This document shows positions 9,650 through 19,180 of a stretch of DNA of 64,000 nt, one piece after another. The DNA comes from Barnesiella sp. WM24 (GTDB lineage: Bacteria > Bacteroidota > Bacteroidia > Bacteroidales > Muribaculaceae). The stretch's first letter is position 1. Each line of letters starts with the position of its first letter. A program made the translations under genes and the position numbers. Location: assembly GCF_004570975.1 (NCBI RefSeq), contig NZ_SPPC01000001.1:62001-126000 (forward strand), read 5' to 3'. The notes under the pieces were generated by a model. It made no database searches. It was not told the origin of the DNA and saw only the letters and a list, made by a program, of their open reading frames with translations.

Positions 9650-10459
9650 ATGCGTAAATACATTTATATATCACTTTCACTGCTGATGCTATCCGTCATG
9701 TCGTCATGTGGCGAGTATAACCGCATCTTGAAAAGCAATGACAACGAGGCGAAGCTTGCTTACGCCCGCAAGGCTTTTGACCAGAAGAAATACACCCAGG
9801 CGGCAACCGTGCTTCAGGACATCGTGGCGACGATGAAAGGCACCAGAAACGCCGAGGAGTCGCTGTATCTGCTCGGCCTCAGTCTGTATGAAAACAAGGA
9901 TTACATAAATTCATCGGCATATTTCCACACCTATTATACACGATATCCGAAAGGGAAATATGCAGAAATGGCACGCTTTTATTCAGGCTACGGATGGTAT
10001 CTTGACTCTCCCGAGCCTCAGCTCGACCAGAGCGGCACAATAAAGGCCATCGAGGAGCTTCAGGCTTTTCTGGACTACTTCCCCAAGAGCGACAAAGTGC
10101 CAGTGGCACAAAATGCCATATTCGAGCTACAGGACAAGCTGACACTAAAAGAGCTGCAGAACGCTCAGCTATATTACAATCTTGGCAACTACATGGGCAA
10201 CAACTACGAGTCGGCGGTAATCGTCGCCCGTAACGCCATAAAGGCATATCCATATTCAAAATACAAGGAAGAGCTTGAAATGCTAATCCTCAAGTCGCGC
10301 TACCAGGAGGCGGCACAGAGCGTGGAAGAGAAGAAAGCCGACCGCTTCCGCGAAGTCGTCGATGAATACTACTCATTCATCAACAACTACCCCGACACCC
10401 ACAACCGAAAGGAAGCCGACAACATCATGAAGATTGCCAGCAAATACGTAAACGAATAA
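9650..10459 (+). CDS. bamD: Outer-membrane assembly lipoprotein BamD
   Basis: Lipoprotein component of the BAM complex that inserts beta-barrel proteins. It has a lipoprotein signal (MRKYIYISLSLLMLSVMSSC, Cys20 lipidated) followed by TPR-like repeats (ARKAFDQKKYTQAATVLQDI, ESLYLLGLSLYENKDYINSS). At about 270 aa it matches Bacteroidota BamD. The ATG at 9650 is chosen because the -7 promoter box covers the upstream TTG. It is followed 12 bp later by the omega subunit gene. Confidence 0.9.
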   Translation: MRKYIYISLSLLMLSVMSSCGEYNRILKSNDNEAKLAYARKAFDQKKYTQAATVLQDIVATMKGTRNAEESLYLLGLSLYENKDYINSSAYFHTYYTRYPKGKYAEMARFYSGYGWYLDSPEPQLDQSGTIKAIEELQAFLDYFPKSDKVPVAQNAIFELQDKLTLKELQNAQLYYNLGNYMGNNYESAVIVARNAIKAYPYSKYKEELEMLILKSRYQEAAQSVEEKKADRFREVVDEYYSFINNYPDTHNRKEADNIMKIASKYVNE

Positions 10460-10471
10460 ATTATTAATATA

Positions 10472-10804
10472 ATGGACTACAAGAAATCCAACGCACCTCT
10501 CACAACCACAACCCGCGACCTCACCAAGATGTCGCAGGACACCGGTAATATCTACGAAACCGTTTGCATTATCGCAAAGCGCGCCAACCAGATTGCCGGA
10601 GAAATGAAACATGACCTTGAGAAAAAGCTCCAGGAGTTTGCCTCTCTCAATGACAACCTTGAGGAAATTTCAGAAAACCGTGAGCAAATCGAGATTTCAC
10701 GTTACTACGAAAAACTCCCCAAGCCCACTCTTATCGCAACTCAGGAGTATATCGAAGGTAAAATCCATTTCCGCAATCCGTCAAAAGACAAAAACCTTGA
10801 CTAA
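10472..10804 (+). CDS. rpoZ: RNA polymerase omega (Rpb6-like) subunit
   Basis: Small acidic protein matching the Bacteroidota omega/Rpb6 family: it has the conserved GNIYETVCIIAKRANQIAGE helix and a C-terminal part ending with KPTLIATQEYIEGKIHF. Omega assists assembly and folding of the beta' subunit. Length of 110 aa is usual for this phylum. It lies 12 bp after bamD, a gene order I associate with Bacteroidales. Confidence 0.82.
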   Translation: MDYKKSNAPLTTTTRDLTKMSQDTGNIYETVCIIAKRANQIAGEMKHDLEKKLQEFASLNDNLEEISENREQIEISRYYEKLPKPTLIATQEYIEGKIHFRNPSKDKNLD

Positions 10805-10807
10805 GGC

Positions 10808-10838
10808 TTTGCCATGTCAAGGATATTCACTAACTTTG
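10808..10838 (+). promoter_or_regulatory. Promoter and leader hairpin of rpsO
   Basis: A textbook Bacteroidota promoter: TTTG (10808-10811), 19 bp, TAACTTTG (10831-10838). Downstream, gctctttagagc (10843-10854) forms a small perfect hairpin within the ~45-nt 5' leader before the rpsO ATG. In other bacteria S15 represses its own mRNA through leader structures; the same role here is only a guess. Confidence 0.75.
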
Positions 10839-10889
10839 TGCGCTCTTTAGAGCAATTGTATATTTATTAACTTTTTAATTTCATTAAGA

Positions 10890-11165
10890 ATGCACCTAAA
10901 TTCTGAAGAAAAAGTAAACATCTTTGAGAAATACGGTAAGGGCAAGACTGATACTGGCTCACCTGAAGCTCAGATAGCATTATTCTCGGTTCGTATTGCT
11001 CATTTGACTGAACACCTCAAGTCAAATCACAAAGATTATACTACTGCGCGTGCTCTTAAAGCTTTGGTAGGTAAGCGTCGCCGCCTTCTTGACTACCTTA
11101 TCAAGAAGGACATCAACCGCTACCGCGCTATCATCGCTCAGAAGGAGCTTGGTATCCGCAAGTAA
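10890..11165 (+). CDS. rpsO: 30S ribosomal protein S15
   Basis: Primary 16S rRNA-binding protein of the small-subunit platform. The 91-aa product carries the family signature: a FEKYGKGKTDTGSPEAQIAL N-terminus with the DTGSPE motif, LTEHLKSNHKDY, and GKRRRLLDYL. Length is normal (about 89). It is monocistronic, with its own promoter upstream and a strong terminator 27 bp downstream. Confidence 0.97.
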   Translation: MHLNSEEKVNIFEKYGKGKTDTGSPEAQIALFSVRIAHLTEHLKSNHKDYTTARALKALVGKRRRLLDYLIKKDINRYRAIIAQKELGIRK

Positions 11166-11191
11166 CCGCAAGTTTACTTAAAGATTACAAT

Positions 11192-11226
11192 GGAGTTGTG
11201 TCAAATAAGGCACAGCTCCTTTTTTA
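11192..11226 (+). terminator. Rho-independent terminator of rpsO
   Basis: ggagttgtg and cacagctcc pair (one G-U) around a short loop, followed by six T residues. Confidence 0.88.
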
Positions 11227-11272
11227 TATCCAAATCCCCACCCTTGCTATACACATCGGGGCTAACCTCCAT

Positions 11273-11313
11273 ATAAAAAAAATGACGGCACACCCTGCAA
11301 AGAGCATGCCGTC
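11273..11313 (-). terminator. Terminator of rubrerythrin gene
   Basis: Read on the minus strand, gacggca (11307-11313) pairs with tgccgtc (11284-11290) and is followed by a run of eight T residues. It sits just after the rubrerythrin stop. Confidence 0.85.
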
Positions 11314-11335
11314 AAGCATCATGGAATTATGATTA

Positions 11336-11887
11336 TTATTTCTTGAAGAAACGGTTGTAAAGACCCTGGAAGCCCTGTCCGTGACGAGCCTCGTCCTTAG
11401 CCATTTCATGAACCGTATCGTGGATTGCATCGTGTCCGAGCTCCTTTGCGCGACGTGCGATACGCATCTTGTCCTCGTTGGCACCTGCCTCAGCAGCCAT
11501 GCGCTTTTCAAGGTTAGTCTTGGTATCCCATACAACCTCGCCGAGCAGTTCAGCAAACTTGGCAGCATGCTCAGCCTCTTCAAATGCGTAACGCTTGAAA
11601 GCCTCAGCGATTTCGGGATAGCCTTCGCGGTCAGCCTGACGAGACATGGCAAGATACATTCCTACTTCGCCACATTCGCCGTTGAAGTGGGCGGTAAGGT
11701 CCTTAATCATCTCCTCGTCGCAGCCCTTTGCAGAACCGATTTCGTGCTCGGTCACAAATACAAGGTCGGCAGTCTCATCAAGTTCTTTGAACTTGCTTGC
11801 GGGAGCGCCACAAACGGGGCACTTCTCAGGAGCTTCGTTACCTTCATGAACATATCCACATACAGTACAAATAAATTTCTTTGCCAT
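11336..11887 (-). CDS. Reverse rubrerythrin (NADH peroxidase-type)
   Basis: Reduces hydrogen peroxide in anaerobes. Domain order is reversed relative to classical rubrerythrin: an N-terminal rubredoxin-like iron centre (CTVCGY and CPVCGAP in the first ~26 residues), then a ferritin-like four-helix domain with diiron ligands in [20 protein letters not shown] and KDEARHGQG. Length of 183 aa is typical. It lies 34 bp downstream of a PerR-type regulator on the same strand, under a PerR box, so peroxide induction is expected. Confidence 0.93.
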   Translation of the reverse strand: MAKKFICTVCGYVHEGNEAPEKCPVCGAPASKFKELDETADLVFVTEHEIGSAKGCDEEMIKDLTAHFNGECGEVGMYLAMSRQADREGYPEIAEAFKRYAFEEAEHAAKFAELLGEVVWDTKTNLEKRMAAEAGANEDKMRIARRAKELGHDAIHDTVHEMAKDEARHGQGFQGLYNRFFKK

Positions 11888-11921
11888 TTTTCTTAAATTT
11901 TAGATAGTTATACGAATTTAT

Positions 11922-12380
11922 TTAATTTTGGTCATTAATATCAGTCAAACTCATCTCTTTGCGGGAAGAGCTACAGTCGCCACACAATCCCTTAAAGCAC
12001 AAATCAACTCCCTCAACACTGAAGCCCGAATCATCGGAGCTAAGCGACACGGCAATCTCATCGCGAAGAGGCACATCGAAAAGCGAGCCACACTTGCGGC
12101 AGAAGAAATGGGCATGAGGGGTAAGCGCCAGATCATAACGCGCATTACGCGAATCCACATTCAACATCGTAACCGCACCTGTGCCGACAAGCACGCGAAG
12201 CGTATTATATACCGTGGCAAGCGACAATGTAGGCATCTCTTTTACAAGCGCATCATAGATTACTTCAGCCGAGGGGTGTACAGGATTATCAATCATGAAA
12301 CGTGTCACAGCTATACGCTGAGCCGATGGCCTTACGCCATGCATCTGCAGATATTCTGTTGCGCGTCTCATCTTTTCCAT
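11922..12380 (-). CDS. perR: PerR/Fur-family peroxide regulator
   Basis: Metal-dependent repressor: an N-terminal winged helix (RPSAQRIAVTRFMIDN, LSLATVYNTLRVLVGTGAV) and a C-terminal dimer domain with structural zinc cysteines (CRKCG and CGDC) and the HAHFFC metal site. Length of 152 aa fits. Assignment to PerR rather than Fur or Zur rests on the co-transcribed reverse rubrerythrin and the near-consensus PerR box in its own promoter. It probably represses itself and the peroxidase with Fe or Mn bound, and is inactivated by peroxide. Confidence 0.9.
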   Translation of the reverse strand: MEKMRRATEYLQMHGVRPSAQRIAVTRFMIDNPVHPSAEVIYDALVKEMPTLSLATVYNTLRVLVGTGAVTMLNVDSRNARYDLALTPHAHFFCRKCGSLFDVPLRDEIAVSLSSDDSGFSVEGVDLCFKGLCGDCSSSRKEMSLTDINDQN

Positions 12381-12399
12381 ATATTGAATCTCTCTAATT

Positions 12400-12414
12400 T
12401 TATAATCATTACAA
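12400..12414 (-). promoter_or_regulatory. PerR box at the perR start site
   Basis: ttataatcattacaa matches the 15-bp PerR consensus TTATAATnATTATAA with one mismatch. It overlaps the -7 box and the expected transcription start of perR-rubrerythrin, a position that would block transcription. Confidence 0.75.
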
Positions 12415-12442
12415 AATTAGAAATAGTATCGAAACTACCAAA
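12412..12442 (-). promoter_or_regulatory. Promoter of perR-rubrerythrin
   Basis: On the minus strand, TTTG (12439-12442), 19 bp, TAATTTTG (12412-12419): a full match to the Bacteroidota promoter pattern. Confidence 0.75.
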
Positions 12443-12582
12443 ATTATTTTCCCTAAAATTCATTAATTTGCATATAATCCTCAGAAAACACCCCATCTAC
12501 CCTACTTTCACAGCACCTCCTATACTATATTATAATATATAAAGAAGCCAACTGCCACAGAAAGCGCTGCCGGGCGACATGC

Positions 12583-12623
12583 CTAAAAAGAAAAGGAGCC
12601 GCACCAATTTCCGGCGCAGCTCC
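12583..12623 (-). terminator. Terminator of serine palmitoyltransferase gene
   Basis: On the minus strand, ggagctgcgcc pairs with ggtgcggctcc (12595-12623), followed by ttttctttttt-like T-rich sequence. Confidence 0.82.
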
Positions 12624-12648
12624 TGCAAAATAATATTATATTTTTTCC

Positions 12649-13836
12649 TTAATTCAATATGCCATATTTCTTAAATACCTTCTGAATCTTCTCCAAAGCT
12701 GTCTCAACCTGCTCTTTGGTGTGAGTAGACATTAGGCTGAAACGAATAAGGGTATCGTGAGGAGCCACAGCCGGAGAAACCACAGGATTCACAAATATGC
12801 CGTCTTCAAGCAAGTCGTGAGTAATGGCAAATGTCTTGTTATTATCCCTTACAAACAGAGGGATGATAGGAGTCGAGGTATTACCGATCTCACATCCCAT
12901 CTCACGGAATCCATCAAGAGCAAAGTTGGTCAGCTCCCAAAGGTGATCCTGGATTTCAGGCTCACTCTCCATGATGTCAAGCGCCGCCATTACAGCCGCA
13001 GTCGATGCCGGAGTGATTGATGCGGTAAAGATATAAGAGCGAGAGTGATGACGCAGATAGTTGGTAATCTCCTTATCGGTAGCAATGAAACCGCCAAGCG
13101 AAGCAAACGACTTGCTGAATGTACCCATAATAAGGTCAACGTCGTCAGTCAGTCCAAAATGGTCACACACGCCGCGACCACCCTTGCCGAACACACCTAT
13201 ACCGTGAGCCTCATCGACCATGACAGTAGCGTCATACTGCTTTGCAAGGCGCACAATCTCGGGAAGATTGCAGACATCGCCCTCCATTGAGAACACGCCG
13301 TCAGTCACAATCAGTTTCACCTTATCGGGGTCACACTTCTTCAACTGAGCCTCAAGCGACTCCATGTCGTTGTGCTTGTACTTCAACGCCTGGGAGAAAG
13401 AGAGACGGCGACCGTCAATAATCGAAGCATGATCCTGCTCGTCAAAGAGGATATAGTCTTCCCTGCCTGTAAGAGTCGAAACGACACCGAGGTTCACTTC
13501 AAATCCGGTAGAATATATCATTGCATCCTCCTTGCCGACGTAAGCCGCGAGACGAGCCTCAAGCTCCTTATGGATGTCAAGTGTACCGTTAAGAAACGGA
13601 GAGCCGGCACATCCGGTACCATATTTCTTAATAGCCTCGATAGCAGCCTCTTTTACCTTAGGATGATTTACGAGACCGGTATAGCAGTTTGACCCGAACA
13701 TCAACACCTTTCTGCCGTTGATGATAACTTCCGGATCCTGTTCACTTGATATTGCACGGAAATAAGGATAAATGCCTAAAGCCTTGGCTTTCTGCGGCTC
13801 TTGATACTTGTCAAGTTTAGCTTGTAATAGCTTCAT
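12649..13836 (-). CDS. spt: Serine palmitoyltransferase (PLP-dependent)
   Basis: Alpha-oxoamine synthase that condenses serine with an acyl-CoA to 3-ketosphinganine, the first step of bacterial sphingolipid synthesis. Fold-type I PLP enzyme; the Schiff-base lysine is in GTFSKSFASLGGF, with VDEAHGIGVFG (Asp contacting the PLP ring) and the GTGCAGSPFLNGT substrate loop. Length of 395 aa equals characterised Bacteroides SPT. Glycine C-acetyltransferase (Kbl) and 8-amino-7-oxononanoate synthase are paralogues; the N-terminal KYQEPQKAKALGIYPYFR stretch is what I recognise from Bacteroidales SPT. It stands alone between its own promoter and terminator. Confidence 0.85.
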   Translation of the reverse strand: MKLLQAKLDKYQEPQKAKALGIYPYFRAISSEQDPEVIINGRKVLMFGSNCYTGLVNHPKVKEAAIEAIKKYGTGCAGSPFLNGTLDIHKELEARLAAYVGKEDAMIYSTGFEVNLGVVSTLTGREDYILFDEQDHASIIDGRRLSFSQALKYKHNDMESLEAQLKKCDPDKVKLIVTDGVFSMEGDVCNLPEIVRLAKQYDATVMVDEAHGIGVFGKGGRGVCDHFGLTDDVDLIMGTFSKSFASLGGFIATDKEITNYLRHHSRSYIFTASITPASTAAVMAALDIMESEPEIQDHLWELTNFALDGFREMGCEIGNTSTPIIPLFVRDNNKTFAITHDLLEDGIFVNPVVSPAVAPHDTLIRFSLMSTHTKEQVETALEKIQKVFKKYGILN

Positions 13837-13912
13837 AATTATCTATATAGTATAGCTTTTAGCGATTATTCGTAATGATCGGCAACTCCCGATCCTCTAA
13901 AATTGCAGGCTG

Positions 13913-13945
13913 CAAAGTTAGCAAATCTCCGGCAATAAACGCAAA
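13913..13945 (-). promoter_or_regulatory. Promoter of spt
   Basis: Minus strand: TTTG (13942-13945), 21 bp, TAACTTTG (13913-13920). It leaves a leader of about 70 nt before the ATG. Confidence 0.65.
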
Positions 13946-13995
13946 AAAACCTTAATTTTAATGGGGTTACAATCTATAAAAAGTCTTAATGAGGC

Positions 13996-14946
13996 TTATT
14001 CCTTCCCTTCATGAGGCACTGCCGGTGAAGGACGGTCAAGTTTTTCTCCATTTTCAGCAAGTTTGCCGTCTTTCATCTTCAGTTTAACCATGTCAAATCC
14101 CTGCCCGTAGACACCATTCACATTGGCCTGCGTGATAAAGGCATCCTTATCTATCGACTTTACGATACGGAATATCGTGACTGATTCAATCTTACGGCAC
14201 ATGACCAGAAGCACCTTGACAGGATGTTTTGAATACCACCCCATGCCTTCAAGCACAGTACATCCGCGCCTTGCCTCATTGTTGATAGCATCGGCAATCT
14301 TTTCCCAATGAGATGAAATTATAGTAAACTGCACAGCCTGGCGAGTGGTGTTAATAATCTGGTCAGCCATAAAAGAGGCAAGAAAAGTAACCACAAGACC
14401 ATATACCACATTATCAATCTGGTGGAATATCAGGAAGCTTGACGAGATAATGATAAAGTCACAATAAATCATCATGCGCCCGATTGACACGTTACTGTGT
14501 TTCGACACCATCGCAGCGATAATGTCTGTGCCGCCGGTAGAGCCGTTATGGGTAAATGCCAGTCCGATGCCGACACCACACATCATAGCGCCAATGATTA
14601 TGTTCATGAAAGTCTGCTGCGCAATGAGCGGTTCCGGAAACATAGGCTGCATGATACCTATAAAAAGGTTGATAACCGTAGCACCGAATATAGTACGTAT
14701 GACAAACTGCTTGCCGACAACTTTATAGGCGATAGCAAGAAGGGCAAGGTTACATCCGTAAGAGGTTATAGCAACAGGAATTCCGGTAAGGAAGTAAACA
14801 ATCGAGCCGAGACCCACAAGACCGCCGATAACCACTTTTTCAGGGAGCACAAACGCACAGAAGCCGAACGCGTATATAAGAAGTCCCAAAACGATTATGA
14901 CATAATCCCTGGTAGACAGCCAGATACTGTTAGGTGAAAATTTCAT
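13996..14946 (-). CDS. YitT family membrane protein (DUF2179)
   Basis: Five to six hydrophobic segments in the first ~210 residues (for example DYVIIVLGLLIYAFGFCAF and FMNIIIGAMMCGVGIGLAF), including the conserved NGSTGGTDI loop, followed by a soluble C-terminal DUF2179 domain (RGCTVLEGMGWY, VLLVMCRKIE). The function of the family is not firmly established. The 316-aa length includes a polar tail. Neighbouring genes have their own promoters and give no hint. Confidence 0.87.
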   Translation of the reverse strand: MKFSPNSIWLSTRDYVIIVLGLLIYAFGFCAFVLPEKVVIGGLVGLGSIVYFLTGIPVAITSYGCNLALLAIAYKVVGKQFVIRTIFGATVINLFIGIMQPMFPEPLIAQQTFMNIIIGAMMCGVGIGLAFTHNGSTGGTDIIAAMVSKHSNVSIGRMMIYCDFIIISSSFLIFHQIDNVVYGLVVTFLASFMADQIINTTRQAVQFTIISSHWEKIADAINNEARRGCTVLEGMGWYSKHPVKVLLVMCRKIESVTIFRIVKSIDKDAFITQANVNGVYGQGFDMVKLKMKDGKLAENGEKLDRPSPAVPHEGKE

Positions 14947-15046
14947 TGCCTGATGATAGCTTATATTAATTTATTATTGGTACAAAATTACGTCAATCGC
15001 CATAATACACAAAATAAAATTAACAAAAAAATACACATCGCGCCGC

Positions 15047-15090
15047 AATCCCCGGGAATCCCTGGGAATCCCCGGAACAATCCCCGGAAC
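15047..15090. repeat. Short imperfect tandem repeat, four copies
   Basis: Four near-identical 10-12 bp units of the form aatccccggg/aatccccggaac stand in the spacer between the YitT gene and the frd terminator. They are GC-rich in an AT-rich spacer. No function is suggested by position. Confidence 0.6.
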
Positions 15091-15103
15091 ACACATTTCC
15101 GGC

Positions 15104-15149
15104 AAAAAACGACAATGGCGTGCGGGTCATATCGCCCACACGCCATTGT
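15104..15149 (-). terminator. Terminator of frdCAB
   Basis: acaatggcgtg (15112-15122) and cacgccattgt (15139-15149) form a perfect 11-bp stem; on the minus strand it is followed by cgttttttg. Confidence 0.87.
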
Positions 15150-15170
15150 ATTATCCTATAGATATAGATA

Positions 15171-15920
15171 TCAGTCTTTAATCTTTGCCTTGATAAACTC
15201 GCGGTTAAGACGGGCTATGTTGCTCAGAGAGATGTTTTTCGGACATTCTGCCGCACATGCACCTGTATTGGTACAGTTACCGAATCCGAGTTCATCCATC
15301 TTCTTCACCATAGCACGGGCACGACGCGCACGCTCTACCTGACCCTGGGGAAGGAGAGCAAACTGGCTTACCTTTGCAGAGACAAAGAGCATTGCCGAGC
15401 CGTTCTTACAAGCTGCCACACACGCACCGCAGCCGATGCAGGTAGCTGCATCCATCGCGAGGTCAGCATTAATCTTAGAGATAGGAAGACTGTTGGCATC
15501 CTGTGCGCCTCCACAATTAAACGACACGTAACCGCCTGCCTGCTGAATCTTGTCAAACGCGTTGCGGTCTACCATAAGGTCCTTGATTACGGGGAACGCA
15601 GCCGAACGCCAAGGCTCAACCGTGATTACCTCGCCATCCTGGAAGCGACGCATGTAGAGCTGACATGTAGTGGCTCCGGTAGCGGGACCGTGGGGATGTC
15701 CGTTGATGTAAAGAGAACACATACCGCAGATACCCTCACGACAGTCATGGTCGAAGGCTACCGGCTCCTCGTGATTAGCCACGAGTTGCTCATTGAGTAT
15801 GTCAAGAGTTTCAAGGAAAGAGGTATCGGTATCAGTCTCAACCGTATAAGTCTTGAACTCGCCTTTTTCCTTCGGTCCGGCTTGACGCCACACCTTAAGT
15901 TGAACAGTTATATTTGCCAT
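15171..15920 (-). CDS. frdB: Fumarate reductase/succinate dehydrogenase iron-sulfur subunit
   Basis: Electron-transfer subunit with three iron-sulfur clusters. The [2Fe-2S] site is [15 protein letters not shown], and the ferredoxin-like sites are [11 protein letters not shown] and [13 protein letters not shown]. Length of 249 aa is normal. In Bacteroidales the complex works mainly as a menaquinol:fumarate reductase at the inner membrane, the last step of the succinate branch of fermentation. It lies 31 bp after frdA. Confidence 0.95.
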   Translation of the reverse strand: MANITVQLKVWRQAGPKEKGEFKTYTVETDTDTSFLETLDILNEQLVANHEEPVAFDHDCREGICGMCSLYINGHPHGPATGATTCQLYMRRFQDGEVITVEPWRSAAFPVIKDLMVDRNAFDKIQQAGGYVSFNCGGAQDANSLPISKINADLAMDAATCIGCGACVAACKNGSAMLFVSAKVSQFALLPQGQVERARRARAMVKKMDELGFGNCTNTGACAAECPKNISLSNIARLNREFIKAKIKD

Positions 15921-15951
15921 TTGAGTTTACTTTTCTTAGTGATGTGAAAAA

Positions 15952-17961
15952 TTACGACTTATAGTTACGGGTCTGAACCTTGATAGCCTCATAGTGAAGC
16001 GGCTCTTTGATAAGTTCCGGAGCCTTGTCGTCGCTTCCCTGATAGTCCCAGCACGATACGTAGAAGTAATTCTGGTCATCGCGCTTAGCCTCGCCTTCCT
16101 CAGTCTGATATTCTTCGCGGAAGTGACCGCCGCAGCTTTCGTTACGGTTAAGAGCATCGTAAGCAACGAGCTCGCCCATAGTGATAAAGTCATTAAGACG
16201 GAATGCCTTGTCAAGCTCGATGTTCATGCCGTCGGCTGTACCGGGCACATAAAGATTGGTCTGGAATTCCTTGCGGAGGTTTTTGAGCTTCTCAAGTGCG
16301 GTGGTAAGACCTTCCTTGGTGCGACCCATACCTACATACTCCCACATGATGTGACCGAGTTCCTTGTGGATTGAGTCAACAGAGCGTTTACCCTGAATCT
16401 TCAGGAAGTTTTCCTGAGCCTCAACACACTTCTTCTCAGCCTCGTCAAATTCCGGAGTGTCGGTAGAGAAACGGGGCACTGTAATCTGGTCAGAGAGATA
16501 GTTCTGGATTGTATAGGGAAGCACGAAGTAACCGTCGGCAAGACCCTGCATGAGCGCAGACGCACCAAGACGGTTGGCACCGTGGTCAGAGAAGTTACAT
16601 TCACCAATTGCGAAAAGACCCTTCAGTGAAGTCTGAAGCTCGTAGTCTACCCAGATACCACCCATAGTGTAGTGGATAGCGGGGAAAATCATCATCGGGT
16701 TGTAATAAACCTCGCCGTTGATTTCACGACCCACCTCTCCGGGGTTGACGTCGGTGATTTCTTCATACATGTCAAAGAGGTTGCCATAGCGCTGACGCAC
16801 TGTGTCGATTCCAAGACGGTTGATTGCATCGCTGAAGTCAAGGAACACGGCAAGACCGGTGTTGTTCACGCCAAACCCCTTGTCGCAACGCTCCTTGGCA
16901 GCACGTGAAGCAACGTCACGGGGCACGAGATTACCGAATGCCGGATAACGACGCTCAAGATAGTAGTCGCGGTCTTCTTCGGGGATGTCAGAGCCCTTGA
17001 TTTCACCCGACTGAAGCTTCTTTGCATCCTCAAGCTTCTTGGGAACCCAGATACGACCGTCGTTACGAAGCGACTCTGACATGAGGGTAAGCTTTGACTG
17101 CTGGTCGCCATGCACGGGGATACAGGTGGGGTGAATCTGTACGTAAGCGGGATTAGCGAAATATGCGCCCTTGCGGTAGCAAGCCATAGCCGCGCTACAG
17201 TTACATCCCATAGCGTTGGTCGACAGGAAGTAAGCGTTTCCATATCCACCGGTGGCGATAACCACAGCGTGGGCGGCGAAGCGCTCAAACTTACCGGTCA
17301 CAAGATTTTTGGCGATAATACCGCGTGCTCTTCCGTCAATCATAACCACGTCATGCATCTCATAGCGGTTGTAGCTCTTCACCTTTCCGAGGTTAATCTG
17401 GCGGTTGAGAGAAGAGTAAGCGCCGAGAAGGAGCTGCTGACCGGTCTGACCCTTTGCATAGAAAGTACGAGACACCTGTGCGCCACCGAATGAACGGTTG
17501 GCAAGCAGACCTCCGTATTCGCGAGCGAAGGGAACGCCCTGAGCCACACACTGGTCAATTATATTGTTAGACACCTCGGCAAGACGGTAGACATTTGCCT
17601 CGCGGGCACGATAGTCACCACCCTTAACAGTGTCATAGAACAAACGATATACAGAGTCACCGTCATTCTGGTAATTCTTTGCCGCGTTAATACCACCCTG
17701 CGCTGCAATCGAGTGAGCGCGACGGGGAGAGTCCTGAATGCAGAAGTTAAGTACATTGAAACCCATCTCGGCAAGAGATGACGCAGCCGACGCACCTGCA
17801 AGACCTGTACCTACAACAATAATGTCAAGACGACGCTTGTTGGCAGGGTTTACAAGCTTCTGGTGAGCCTTGTAGTTGGTCCATTTCTCAGCGATAGGAC
17901 CTTCCGGGATTTTGGAATCAGCCGGATTCATCACTTTTACGTTTTCTTTAGTTAAATCCAT
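15952..17961 (-). CDS. frdA: Fumarate reductase/succinate dehydrogenase flavoprotein subunit
   Basis: Catalytic FAD subunit. It shows the dinucleotide-binding loop [20 protein letters not shown], the [18 protein letters not shown] block around the covalent FAD histidine, the active-site region with [17 protein letters not shown], and [16 protein letters not shown]. The 669-aa length fits the type found with a single di-haem cytochrome b subunit. It begins 8 bp after frdC ends. Confidence 0.96.
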   Translation of the reverse strand: MDLTKENVKVMNPADSKIPEGPIAEKWTNYKAHQKLVNPANKRRLDIIVVGTGLAGASAASSLAEMGFNVLNFCIQDSPRRAHSIAAQGGINAAKNYQNDGDSVYRLFYDTVKGGDYRAREANVYRLAEVSNNIIDQCVAQGVPFAREYGGLLANRSFGGAQVSRTFYAKGQTGQQLLLGAYSSLNRQINLGKVKSYNRYEMHDVVMIDGRARGIIAKNLVTGKFERFAAHAVVIATGGYGNAYFLSTNAMGCNCSAAMACYRKGAYFANPAYVQIHPTCIPVHGDQQSKLTLMSESLRNDGRIWVPKKLEDAKKLQSGEIKGSDIPEEDRDYYLERRYPAFGNLVPRDVASRAAKERCDKGFGVNNTGLAVFLDFSDAINRLGIDTVRQRYGNLFDMYEEITDVNPGEVGREINGEVYYNPMMIFPAIHYTMGGIWVDYELQTSLKGLFAIGECNFSDHGANRLGASALMQGLADGYFVLPYTIQNYLSDQITVPRFSTDTPEFDEAEKKCVEAQENFLKIQGKRSVDSIHKELGHIMWEYVGMGRTKEGLTTALEKLKNLRKEFQTNLYVPGTADGMNIELDKAFRLNDFITMGELVAYDALNRNESCGGHFREEYQTEEGEAKRDDQNYFYVSCWDYQGSDDKAPELIKEPLHYEAIKVQTRNYKS

Positions 17962-17969
17962 ATCGCAAA

Positions 17970-18920
17970 TTAATTTTCAGGTTGAACATTAGTTTCCGCA
18001 GGTGTACCTTCAAGATAGTCAAGCAGGCTGACTACAGGCTCGAAGCGTGCAATCTCGTTGTTAAGCCACTCTTCGGTGACACCCATCTGCATAGCCTGCT
18101 GAGGCTCGCCGAGGAGAGCCTTGAGCTGAGAGTTGTGCTCACGTACGGTAGAAGAGAACTCGTCATATTTGAAGCGGTCAACGGGAATACCTACTGCATC
18201 GCCCATCACTTCCTTATACTGGTCGCGGAGTGTAGCGTCCTTTTTGTAGAAATCGTTGTTGGCGTTTACGGTAAACACGATAGCCTGCGCGATGAAGAGC
18301 AACACCACAATCGAAGTCCACCAGCAAGCGATGGATTTAAGGCGCGGAAGCCAGGTGATGTTATTCCATCCTGCTGACTGGAACATTGACCAGAAGCCAT
18401 GGTTCATGTGAAACCACAAAGCAATGAAACCGATGATGTAGACAATCGGAGTCCATACACAAGAGAACGCCTCCTGAATGAACAGGGTACCCATCGAGGG
18501 AGGAAGCACGCTCTCTACGCCACGGATTTCCTGAAGCTGCATCTTTGCCCAGAACTGAATCATGTGTACGACAAGGAATGCAAGAATCACAATTCCGAGC
18601 ACGAGCATGTTTTGAGACGACCACTCTACTGTCGCGGGCTTCTTTGACACATTGTAACGGTCGTTACCACGTGCCTTGCGGTTCTGCAAAGTCAGCCAAA
18701 CAGCATAGATAATGTGCACGATGAAAAGCGCGGCAAGACCCAGAGAAGCAACCAGCGCATACCAGTTGGCTCCGAGAAACTCGCATATCACGTTGTAAGC
18801 CGACGGATACACGATTGCTACCGCGTTCATCAAGCAGTGAAAAGTAACGAATAGGACGAGGCATGCACCTGTGATGGCCATGACCAATTTACGCCCTATA
18901 GATGAGCTTGTTAACCACAT
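17970..18920 (-). CDS. frdC: Fumarate reductase cytochrome b subunit with C-terminal extension
   Basis: Membrane anchor of the type B complex (one five-helix subunit carrying two haems). Five hydrophobic segments with histidines are visible in the first ~225 residues ([38 protein letters not shown]). Residues from about 228 to 316 form an additional hydrophilic, acidic tail ([20 protein letters not shown] onwards) that the usual ~230-aa subunit lacks. First gene of the frdCAB operon. Confidence 0.92.
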   Translation of the reverse strand: MWLTSSSIGRKLVMAITGACLVLFVTFHCLMNAVAIVYPSAYNVICEFLGANWYALVASLGLAALFIVHIIYAVWLTLQNRKARGNDRYNVSKKPATVEWSSQNMLVLGIVILAFLVVHMIQFWAKMQLQEIRGVESVLPPSMGTLFIQEAFSCVWTPIVYIIGFIALWFHMNHGFWSMFQSAGWNNITWLPRLKSIACWWTSIVVLLFIAQAIVFTVNANNDFYKKDATLRDQYKEVMGDAVGIPVDRFKYDEFSSTVREHNSQLKALLGEPQQAMQMGVTEEWLNNEIARFEPVVSLLDYLEGTPAETNVQPEN

Positions 18921-18981
18921 AGTAGTTTTGAAATTAGAAATTAATATATTAATGAATTTTATTGTAGCTATTGTTCACCAT

Positions 18982-19014
18982 GCAAATTTAAGACTTTTTG
19001 CTTACTGCCACAAG
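18982..19014 (-). promoter_or_regulatory. Promoter of frdCAB
   Basis: Minus strand: CTTG (19011-19014), 20 bp, TAAATTTG (18983-18990). The expected leader is about 55 nt. Confidence 0.6.
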
Positions 19015-19180
19015 GATTAAGGAAATTTTTCCATAACCGGCATATTAGATTTTTTTTCAGAGGCCTGTAACGGTCCCAACCCGACAAAAGTCACGCAAAG
19101 GCGCTCGCGAGAAAAATATGTTTTACAACATCTTTTTGAAATTTCGCCGCTTTTTATTATGCAAATAAAATCAAAATCAC

